64,000 nucleotides of DNA from Gammaproteobacteria bacterium (GTDB lineage Bacteria > Pseudomonadota > Gammaproteobacteria > Xanthomonadales > Wenzhouxiangellaceae), in contig PWYW01000028.1 in the NCBI GenBank assembly GCA_003567685.1, positions 1 to 64,000 on the forward strand. Reading direction: 5' to 3'. A program made the translations under genes and the position numbers. Of this stretch, positions 16,006 through 25,337 are shown piece by piece. The notes under the pieces are model-generated. The model worked only from the letters and a program-made list of their open reading frames with translations. It had not been told where the DNA came from and searched no databases. Numbering within the stretch: the first letter of the stretch is position 1; each line of letters begins with the position of its first letter.

Positions 16006-18174
16006 ATGTTTACCAACACCAGTCAATTCATGTCTCGCATCGCGCTTCCCCTGGCGCTGCTGTTGTCATTCGCCTTGGCGTTCGCCGATGATCCTGTTCC
16101 TGCGTCGCTCTCCGGCACCGTCACGGCAGCCGGTTCCGGCCAGCCGCTGGAGGGCATTACCGTCGCCATCGGTGACATCAACCAGCATTTTTTGTCACCG
16201 CCAGCTGCGGAGACGACCACGGATTCGGCCGGCGAATGGACCGTGGAGGTCGATTTTTTCATCGATCCGGAGCGCGTCATCGTCGTCGAAGCTGCCGGGC
16301 CCGAGCATGCGCCGGGCCGCCACGGTGCTGTGGAAGCGATCAACTGCTTTTTTAATTGCGGTGGCGCTGATGGTGCCTTCACGATCGTGGCCGGCGACAG
16401 CCTGACCGATCTGGACATCGCGTTGGAGCCGGGCGGGCGATTCAGCGGCACTGTGACCCGCGCCAGTGATGGCGCAGCGCTTGAGTCTGCCCGGGTCCAA
16501 CCGATTCCGGCGGAATTCGCATGGGTGCGCTTCAGTCCTCAGTTTCATGGTCTGAGCGACGAATCCGGTCAATACGAGTCGCCGCTTGCGATTGCGCCGG
16601 GCGACTATCACCTGACAGCGCAACCTGGCCCGGGTGAGAACTATGTTGTCCACGCATGGCAGGATTATTCCTGCCAATTCGAGCGGTGCCCCATCTCCGA
16701 CACGGATACCGTTGAAATCATGCCGGCGGCAATTTCCGGTGAGCTGGACTTTGCCCTGCCTGCGGGAGCCACGCTCTCGGGCACTCTGACACCGGATGAT
16801 ATTGGACGCGTAGTCCGACTTTGGGATGGCAGCGGTTTCATGCTGAGCGACTTTTTCTTCCTTCCCTGGGATCCTCCCGGAGAGGACTCATGGCAGTTCA
16901 CCGGCTTGGCCGGCGGCAGCTACTATGTCGAACTCGGCCCTTTGTCCTCAGTCGAGCCCTGGCTAAGAGTGCTGCACAATGGTTTGCTCTGTCCTTTTTC
17001 CGGCTGCGAACGGGCCACGGGCGATCCCCTGGTGATACCGCCCGGAGCCTCCCTGACCCTGCCTGAAGTCAGCCTGCAACCCGGGGGGCAGATCGAAGGC
17101 AAGCTGGTTGATGCCAACACGGGCGATGCCCCTTCCGTTGTTGGCGCAACGTTTCTCAGGACCTACGACATCGTTTCCGAGGACGGCACCGTTGTCGGTG
17201 GCGGCGGCATCAATGTGATCGACGGTGAAGTGCTGCTTGCACCCTCTGCCGCCCTGCCGGACGGTGAGTACTATGTACGCACCTTCAATGCGTTTCTTGG
17301 CGACGGGATCGGGTTTCAGCGACTGGCGGGCGATACGAGTACCGGCTACCTGCCAGGCTACATCGACGGCATGTATCCGGATGTCGTTTGTGCCGGCGTG
17401 AAGTGCGATTTGTCCGAGGCGCAACCGGTTTCGGTAGTCAGTGGCGAAATCACGGCCATCACCATCGAGCTTTCCACGGGAGGAAGCCTGGAGGGGAGCG
17501 TCATTGATGATGACACCGGCGAGCCGATTCCTGGCGCCATCGCCCGCGTGCTCTCGGCGGACAACGAGATCCTGGCCAGCGCGATCACCGATGGCGATGG
17601 TCAGTTCCGCATCGGTGCCTTCCCTGACGGCGCGTATTACCTGAGAACGTCAATGTCCGGGTCAACAGGGTTCGGTGACTTCGGCGTTCAACTGCGCTAC
17701 TTCGATCATTTGCATGGTAGTGATACGCAGTGCTCCGAAAGGCTGTGCGACCCTGCCGACGGAACCGCGATTGTGATTGATGGCAGTGATGTCGGCCCCT
17801 TCGAGTTGCGCGTGGAACCTGGCCCGGTCATCAGCGGACGCATCATCGCCCAGCCCATTGGGTTGCAACTGAGCAACGGAAGGGTCGAAGTGTTCGACAG
17901 CAGCGGCGCGTTTGTGGGCAGTTACCGTATCAACCCCAATACCGGGCAGTACCAGACCACCGCACTGCCTCCCGGTGACTACACCCTGGTTCCCGTCGTC
18001 TCGCCGGCCTATTCGGCCGTAACGACCGGAGATTTTAATCCAAGAATGATGCCCGGCCCGCTTAGCTCAGTCGGTTTCGTGATCACGATCGGCACTGAAG
18101 ACGTCAGCGCCGACATCCCGGTTATCGATACGGGAGCCGATCGAATTTTCCGGAACCGCTTCGAATCCGAATAG
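16006..18174 (+). CDS. Secreted protein with carboxypeptidase-regulatory-like repeats and IFRNRFE tail
   Basis: ATG 16006 is chosen because AGAGGG lies five bases upstream and it opens a signal peptide (SRIALPLALLLSFALAFA); the product has about 722 aa. At least six repeats of the type LSGTVTAAGSGQPLEGITVA are visible (also FSGTVTRASDG, LSGTLTPDD, IEGKLVDANTGD, LEGSVIDDDTGEPIPGA, ISGRIIAQ), the pattern of carboxypeptidase-regulatory-like or Cna-B-like beta-sandwiches. Paired cysteines recur (CFFNCG, CQFERC, CPFSGC, CAGVKC, CSERLC). The C-terminus is DRIFRNRFESE, a short tail seen on many secreted proteins of xanthomonads, possibly a sorting signal. It probably functions with the kinase upstream or in adhesion. 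Confidence 0.85.
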   Translation: MFTNTSQFMSRIALPLALLLSFALAFADDPVPASLSGTVTAAGSGQPLEGITVAIGDINQHFLSPPAAETTTDSAGEWTVEVDFFIDPERVIVVEAAGPEHAPGRHGAVEAINCFFNCGGADGAFTIVAGDSLTDLDIALEPGGRFSGTVTRASDGAALESARVQPIPAEFAWVRFSPQFHGLSDESGQYESPLAIAPGDYHLTAQPGPGENYVVHAWQDYSCQFERCPISDTDTVEIMPAAISGELDFALPAGATLSGTLTPDDIGRVVRLWDGSGFMLSDFFFLPWDPPGEDSWQFTGLAGGSYYVELGPLSSVEPWLRVLHNGLLCPFSGCERATGDPLVIPPGASLTLPEVSLQPGGQIEGKLVDANTGDAPSVVGATFLRTYDIVSEDGTVVGGGGINVIDGEVLLAPSAALPDGEYYVRTFNAFLGDGIGFQRLAGDTSTGYLPGYIDGMYPDVVCAGVKCDLSEAQPVSVVSGEITAITIELSTGGSLEGSVIDDDTGEPIPGAIARVLSADNEILASAITDGDGQFRIGAFPDGAYYLRTSMSGSTGFGDFGVQLRYFDHLHGSDTQCSERLCDPADGTAIVIDGSDVGPFELRVEPGPVISGRIIAQPIGLQLSNGRVEVFDSSGAFVGSYRINPNTGQYQTTALPPGDYTLVPVVSPAYSAVTTGDFNPRMMPGPLSSVGFVITIGTEDVSADIPVIDTGADRIFRNRFESE

Positions 18175-18230
18175 ACAAGACGCCGACCGCGATGCACTTT
18201 CGTCGGCATGAATAGGGTGACTTGATGTAA

Positions 18231-18250
18231 CCGGCGGCAAGTGCCGCCGG
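18231..18250. terminator. Hairpin between convergent genes
   Basis: CCGGCGGC-AAGT-GCCGCCGG forms a perfect 8-bp stem between the ends of the secreted-protein gene and gltD. There is no T tract on either side, so it may be a weak or bidirectional terminator or an RNA-stability hairpin. Confidence 0.45.
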
Positions 18251-18265
18251 GCCATCAACGGGCCG

Positions 18266-19747
<1,482 letters not shown>

Positions 19748-22700
19748 TCATGCGGCATCCCTCAAGCGCGAAATCAGCTCGTCCAGGTCACTGGCCTTGG
19801 GTTTGATCAGCCAGAACTTGGGCAGCAGGCGGCGGAAGTCGTCGAGGACGTCGGCGGCCTGGTCGCTGCCGGTCAACTCCAGGTGCTGCTGAACCAGGTT
19901 TCGTAAATGATGAACATGGTTTTCCATGTTGTCGGGTTCGATATGGTGGATGTCGATCAATTCGTGGTTGTAGCGATCCACGAACACCCGGTCGATGTCC
20001 AGCACGTAGGCAAAGCCGCCGGTCATGCCGGCACCGAAGTTGATGCCAGTGCGGCCCAGCACCACCACCACGCCGCCGGTCATGTATTCACAGGCGTGGT
20101 CGCCGGTGCCTTCCACCACGGCCACCGCGCCGGAGTTGCGAACGGCAAAGCGCTCGCCAGCGGTGCCTGCGGCGAACAACTGTCCGCCGGTAGCGCCATA
20201 CAGGCAGGTGTTGCCCATGATGGGGGTGGTTTCGGGGCGGTAGCGCACGCCCGAGGGCGGCTTCAGGACGATTCGTCCACCGGCCATGCCCTTGCCGACG
20301 TAGTCGTTGGCTTCGCCGTTCAGCTTCAGGTGCAGGCCGCCGGCGTTGAAGGCGCCCAGGCTCTGGCCGGCGGTGCCGGTCAGCTCCAGTTCGATGGGGT
20401 TGTCGGCCATGCCCTGGTTGCCCCAGCGCCGGGCAATCTCGCCCGACAGCCGCGCGCCAATCGAGCGGTCGCGGTTACGAATGGGGTAGGCGAAGTAGCC
20501 GCCGCTGCCGCTGGTGACGGTGTCGATCACCTCGTGGTGGATGCGCTCGGCCAGCTCGCCACGGTCGTGCGGCGGGTTGCGCTCGGCCAGGCAGTAGCGG
20601 GCGGTATCCGTCGCCAGGCCCTCGTTGGCCAGCAGTGGCGAGAGATCCAGCTTGTTCTGTCGTTGAGTGAGCCCTTCGATGCGCTCCAGGTATTCGGTGC
20701 GGCCAATCAGGTCTTCCAGCCGTTTCACGCCCAGGCTGGCCAGGATCTCCCGGGTTTCGCGGGCAACGAAGCGGAAGTAGTTCATCACCATCTCCGGCAG
20801 GCCGATGAAATGCTGGGTTCTCAGCGTTTCGTTCTGGGTGGCCACGCCGGTGGCGCAGTTGTTCAGGTGGCAGATGCGCAGGTACTTGCAGCCCAGGGCA
20901 ATCATCGGAGCGGTGCCGAAGCCGAAGCTTTCGGCCCCCAGGATGGCCGCCTTGATCACGTCCAGGCCGGTTTTCAGGCCGCCGTCGGCCTGCAGCCGCA
21001 CCTGGCCCCTAAGGCCGGTGGCCATCAGCACCTGGCGCACTTCGCTGACGCCCAGTTCCCACGGCACGCCGGCGTACTTGACCGAGGTGAGCGGGCTGGC
21101 ACCAGTACCGCCGTCGTAGCCGGACACGGTAATCAGGTCGGCATAGGCCTTGACCACGCCGGCGGTGATGGTGCCGATGCCGGGCTCGGCCACCAGCTTG
21201 ACCGAGATCAGAGCCTCGGGGTTGACCTGTTTCAGGTCGAAGATCAACTGGGCCAAGTCTTCAATCGAGTAGATATCGTGGTGCGGCGGCGGCGAGATCA
21301 GGCCCACGCCGGGGCTGGCGTAGCGCAGCCGGGCAATCAGTTTGTCGACCTTGTGGCCGGGCAGCTGGCCGCCTTCGCCGGGCTTGGCACCCTGGGCAAT
21401 CTTGATCTGGATGACCTCGGCGTTGACCAGGTACTCGGGGGTGACGCCGAATCGGCCGGATGCCACCTGCTTGATCTTCGACATCTTTTCGGTGCCGTAG
21501 CGGGCCGGGTCTTCGCCGCCTTCGCCGGAGTTCGAGCGCCCGCCCAGCCGGTTCATGGCAATGGCCAGGGCCTCGTGGGCTTCGGGCGACAGGGCGCCCA
21601 GGCTCATGCCGGCCGAGTCGAAGCGCTTGAGGATGGTGTCTTCCGGCTCGACATCGTCCACGTCGATGGCCGGGTGTTTCGAGACCGGCTTGAGCAGGTC
21701 GCGCAGGCTCATCGGCTCGCGCTCGTTGACCAACCGGGCAAAGGCCTGGTAGTCGGCGTAGTCGCCGGTCTTGACCGCCTTTTGCAGCGTCTTGACCACG
21801 TCGGGGTTGTAGGCGTGGTATTCGCCGCCGTTGACGTAGCGGTACTGGCCGCCGTGCTCGATGGGGATCTGGCGGTTCCAGGCCCAGCGGGCCAGCGAGG
21901 TCTGGTCCTGGTGCAGGTCGTTGAAATCCGCCCCTTCGATGCGGCTGACCGCGCCCGGGAAGCACAGGTCGACCACTTCGTTGGACAGGCCCACCAGCTC
22001 GAACAGCTGGGCGCCGCGGTAGGCGCCGATCGTGGAAATGCCCATCTTGGACAGGATCTTGAACAGGCCCTTGCGGATGCCGCGCCGGTAGCTGCGGCCC
22101 AGTTCCAGGGCCCGGCCTTCGGGGTCGATCTCGCCGTTTTCGGCCATGGCGTGCAGGGTCTGATACACCAGGTAGGGGTAAACCGCCGTGGCGCCAAAGC
22201 CAATCAGACAGGCGAAGTGATGCGGGTCCCGAGCCGTGCCGGTTTCGATGATCAGGTTGCACAAGGGTCGCTGACCGGTTTCCAGAAGATGGTGGTGAAT
22301 GGCGCTGGTCGCCAGCAGGGCGTGCACCGGCAGAAAGCCGGGTTTCAGGTAGCGATCGGAAATCAGCAGTACCAGCTTGCCGTCGGCCACCGCATGCTCG
22401 GATTGCAGACACAAGCTCCGGATGGCTTCGTCCAGCGGCTGGTCCTCGGGCACGTTCAGGTCGATGAACGCCGAGGGCACGCCGATTTGCGGCGAGTTGA
22501 TCAACTGGCGCAGCTTGCGCTGGCTAAGCACGGGTGAGTTCAGTACCCCCCGTTCGGCCAGGTCCGGCCCGGGTTTGAAGATATTGCCCTTGCGGCCCAC
22601 CGCTGTTTCCAGCGACATCACGATGCGCTCTCTCAGCGAATCAATCGGCGGGTTGGTGACCTGGGCGAACTGCTGGCGGCAGCAGTCGAAAAGCGAGCGA

Positions 22701-24196
22701 ATGCGCGTCGACAGCACCGGCATGGGCGTGTCATCACCCATCGAGCCGACCGCCTCGGCCTGGGTTTCGGCCAGCACCTGAACCACCTCGCGGCGTTCCT
22801 CGCGCGAGAGGTTGAACATTTTTTGATAGGTCGCCAGCGTGTCGGCATCGAACGGCTCGGCGGCCATGTGCACGTCGACCAGCTCGGAATCCAGGTATTT
22901 GATGCCCTGCTTCAGCCAGTCCTGCCAGGGGTGCAGGGTTTTCAGGCCGTTGTCGATTTGCTCGGAATCCAGCAGGCGGCCGGTTTGCAGATCGGCCACC
23001 AGCAGTTGGCCGGGGCCGAGGCGGCCGCGCGCCAGTACGGCCTGCGGGTCGACGTCGACCACGCCGGTTTCCGAGGCCACGATCAGCTTGCGCTGGTCGG
23101 TCAGCGTCCAGCGGGCGGGCCTAAGACCGTTACGGTCCAGCGCGCAAACGGCGTAGCGACCGTCACACATCACCAGGCCGGCCGGGCCGTCCCAGGCTTC
23201 CTGGTGGAAGTTGAAGAATTCATAGAAGGCACGCAGATCGCTATCGAGGTTGTCAGCGGTCTGCCAGGCCGGTGGAATCAGGATACGCACGGCCTGCGGC
23301 AGCGACATACCGCCGGTGACCAGCAATTCCAGCATGTTGTCCAGCGACGAGGAATCCGAGCCGGTCATCCCGACGGGCGGGTCGATGTCGCCCAGCCGCG
23401 AGAGCATCGGTGAGGCCAGCAGCTTGCGCCGCGCGCGGGTCCAGTTGCGGTTGCCGCGAATGGTGTTGATTTCACCGTTGTGGGCCAGCAGTCGGAACGG
23501 CTGGGCCAGTTGCCACTGGGGCAGGGTGTTGGTGGAAAAGCGCTGGTGGAAAACCGCGGCCGAGGTTTCCAACTCGTGGTCGGCCAGGTCGGGGTAGAAA
23601 CTGGCCAGGTACTCGGGCATCACCATGCCCTTGTAGCTGATGGTGGTGGCCGACAGGCTGGCCACGTAAAAGTCGCTGCCTTCGCCGAATTTGGTCTCGG
23701 TCAGCCGGCGGGCCAGGTACAGGGCACGCTCCCAGCTGGTCTGGTCCATGTGGCTGGCGGCGTTGACGAAGACTTGCTCAATGCGCGGCTGGGTGTCCTG
23801 GGCGCGCTCGCCGCAGGCATCGGGGTTGGTCGGCACGTCGCGCCAGCCGGCCACCTGGATAGCCTGGTCGGCCAACTGGGCTTCGAAACGGGCCTTTTGC
23901 TGTTCGGCAATCTTGGTGTCGCGGCTGAAAAACACCGCGCCGACGGTGAAGCGCTCGGCCAGTTCAAAGCCGTGTTGCCCGGCAATGCGCCGGAAAAAGC
24001 GTTCGGGGAGTTTCAGCAACAGGCCGCAGCCGTCACCGGTTTTGCCGTCGGGGGCTACGGCGCCACGGTGGGTAAGGCGGCGCAGGGCGTCGAGGGCGTC
24101 AGTCAGGATGGTGTGGCTGGGCTGGTCGTCCAGTTGGGCAACCAGGCCAAAGCCGCAGGCATCTCGTTCAAATTCAGGTCGGTGCAGGGTTTTCAA
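19748..24196 (-). CDS. gltB: Glutamate synthase large subunit
   Basis: The 1482-aa protein is normal for the alpha subunit. The catalytic N-terminal cysteine of the glutaminase domain is in ERDACGFGLVA at residue 14, so only a 13-residue propeptide is removed. The FMN/synthase domain (GGRSNSGEGGEDPARYG), the 3Fe-4S cysteines (CKYLRICHLNNCATG) and the C-terminal GXGXG-type beta-helix (GGRIVLKPP) are visible. The track uses a TTG start at 24196. Just upstream, ATG 24219 opens a 9-codon frame (MKTESKRD and stop) whose TGA overlaps that TTG. Either it is a coupled leader peptide or the true start is frameshifted here. Confidence 0.96.
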   Translation of the reverse strand: MKTLHRPEFERDACGFGLVAQLDDQPSHTILTDALDALRRLTHRGAVAPDGKTGDGCGLLLKLPERFFRRIAGQHGFELAERFTVGAVFFSRDTKIAEQQKARFEAQLADQAIQVAGWRDVPTNPDACGERAQDTQPRIEQVFVNAASHMDQTSWERALYLARRLTETKFGEGSDFYVASLSATTISYKGMVMPEYLASFYPDLADHELETSAAVFHQRFSTNTLPQWQLAQPFRLLAHNGEINTIRGNRNWTRARRKLLASPMLSRLGDIDPPVGMTGSDSSSLDNMLELLVTGGMSLPQAVRILIPPAWQTADNLDSDLRAFYEFFNFHQEAWDGPAGLVMCDGRYAVCALDRNGLRPARWTLTDQRKLIVASETGVVDVDPQAVLARGRLGPGQLLVADLQTGRLLDSEQIDNGLKTLHPWQDWLKQGIKYLDSELVDVHMAAEPFDADTLATYQKMFNLSREERREVVQVLAETQAEAVGSMGDDTPMPVLSTRIRSLFDCCRQQFAQVTNPPIDSLRERIVMSLETAVGRKGNIFKPGPDLAERGVLNSPVLSQRKLRQLINSPQIGVPSAFIDLNVPEDQPLDEAIRSLCLQSEHAVADGKLVLLISDRYLKPGFLPVHALLATSAIHHHLLETGQRPLCNLIIETGTARDPHHFACLIGFGATAVYPYLVYQTLHAMAENGEIDPEGRALELGRSYRRGIRKGLFKILSKMGISTIGAYRGAQLFELVGLSNEVVDLCFPGAVSRIEGADFNDLHQDQTSLARWAWNRQIPIEHGGQYRYVNGGEYHAYNPDVVKTLQKAVKTGDYADYQAFARLVNEREPMSLRDLLKPVSKHPAIDVDDVEPEDTILKRFDSAGMSLGALSPEAHEALAIAMNRLGGRSNSGEGGEDPARYGTEKMSKIKQVASGRFGVTPEYLVNAEVIQIKIAQGAKPGEGGQLPGHKVDKLIARLRYASPGVGLISPPPHHDIYSIEDLAQLIFDLKQVNPEALISVKLVAEPGIGTITAGVVKAYADLITVSGYDGGTGASPLTSVKYAGVPWELGVSEVRQVLMATGLRGQVRLQADGGLKTGLDVIKAAILGAESFGFGTAPMIALGCKYLRICHLNNCATGVATQNETLRTQHFIGLPEMVMNYFRFVARETREILASLGVKRLEDLIGRTEYLERIEGLTQRQNKLDLSPLLANEGLATDTARYCLAERNPPHDRGELAERIHHEVIDTVTSGSGGYFAYPIRNRDRSIGARLSGEIARRWGNQGMADNPIELELTGTAGQSLGAFNAGGLHLKLNGEANDYVGKGMAGGRIVLKPPSGVRYRPETTPIMGNTCLYGATGGQLFAAGTAGERFAVRNSGAVAVVEGTGDHACEYMTGGVVVVLGRTGINFGAGMTGGFAYVLDIDRVFVDRYNHELIDIHHIEPDNMENHVHHLRNLVQQHLELTGSDQAADVLDDFRRLLPKFWLIKPKASDLDELISRLRDAA

Positions 24197-24358
24197 TCGC
24201 GCTTGCTCTCGGTTTTCATGAGACTATTTTGGGCTATTCAGCCACTGTCTGACATATTAGCGTTTCCATGTTAAACCAATGCAGTGGTGATTCACTGGTT
24301 TTGAATCAAATCGCCCGGTTTCGCTGCAATTACCGGCAAGCTAAAGGAAATTATCGGC

Positions 24359-25225
24359 ATGGCCCGCAAGAAAAGCGCTCATAAAAACCCCCGCACCCCC
24401 TCGCGTCTCGCTCGTTCGCCCGATTGGCCAGTGCTGGTTCTGGCCGTCTTTGGCATTGCCATTACGGTCTATCTCAGTGTGGTCAGCCTATCGTCGGCGG
24501 CGCTGGCGGGCTGTGCCAGCGGCTCGAGTTGTGACCTGGTGCAACAGAGCCAGTGGTCAACGCTGTTTGGCCTTCCTGTGTCGATATGGGGTTTGGGGCT
24601 TTACCTGGTGCTGGCCGTTGTGTCGTTTGTTGCCCGTCCGGGCCCAAAACGCTGGCAAGTGCTGTGGTGGTTGTCGCTCTTTGGCCTGGCGTTTAGCGTC
24701 TATCTGGGTCTTGTCGCATGGATTGCGTTGGAGGCGGTGTGCGCCTGGTGCACGGCCTCACTGCTGGTGTTGCTGGTCTTGTTCGTTTACCTGAGTCTGC
24801 GTCGTCCAGCGTCCGAGGGTGGCGAGCCCTGGTTGACTTTCCTGGCGTCGCGATCGGCCGTGGTCCTGGTCGCCATATTGGCCCTGCACGGCGTATACGC
24901 GGGCTGGTTCCAGACCGCCGAGGACCCGCGCCTGAAAGCGCTGGCCCAGCACCTGGAGCGTGTGGGCGCAACTTACTACGGAGCCTCGTGGTGCCCGGTA
25001 TGCCAACAGCAGGGCGCTGCGTTCGGCCGCTCCATCGAACGATTGCCCTACGTTGAATGCTCGCCCGAGGGTCGAAATGGACCCGTGAACTTCGAATGCA
25101 TTGCCGCTGAAGTTCGCTCCTACCCAACCTGGGTCATCGGTTCACGACGCTTCGAGCGCAAGCTGGAGCCTCGGGAATTGGCCGAATTGACTCGCTTTGA
25201 CTGGGACGGCTTTGAAAGCGATTAG
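24359..25225 (+). CDS. VKOR-thioredoxin-like disulfide-forming protein
   Basis: The 288-aa protein fuses a vitamin K epoxide reductase-type four-helix membrane domain with a periplasmic thioredoxin-like domain. In the VKOR part the loop cysteines C52/C58 (GCASGSSCD) and the active pair CAWC (128-131) are present. The thioredoxin-like part has CPVC at 212-215 (ASWCPVCQQQG) and a cis-proline-like YPTWVIG. Such fusions oxidise themselves with quinone and make disulfides in exported proteins, an alternative to DsbA/DsbB. ATG 24359 has AAAGGA upstream. The cysteine-rich secreted proteins nearby are plausible substrates. Confidence 0.92.
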   Translation: MARKKSAHKNPRTPSRLARSPDWPVLVLAVFGIAITVYLSVVSLSSAALAGCASGSSCDLVQQSQWSTLFGLPVSIWGLGLYLVLAVVSFVARPGPKRWQVLWWLSLFGLAFSVYLGLVAWIALEAVCAWCTASLLVLLVLFVYLSLRRPASEGGEPWLTFLASRSAVVLVAILALHGVYAGWFQTAEDPRLKALAQHLERVGATYYGASWCPVCQQQGAAFGRSIERLPYVECSPEGRNGPVNFECIAAEVRSYPTWVIGSRRFERKLEPRELAELTRFDWDGFESD

Positions 25226-25337
25226 CGGGCGGCTGAGGGTTAATTGATTAGCCTCATGGCCTACTAGCCCGACACCTTGCCGAGTGCCATGCCCGCTTGG
25301 GGTAGACTGCTCCGGCGAAAAAACACGAGAGATTGCC

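Noticed and set aside
19907-22537. 876-aa plus-strand ORF opposite gltB
   Set aside because: Long open antisense frame caused by high GC; the repetitive valine/glycine/histidine composition is typical of a shadow of a real gene.
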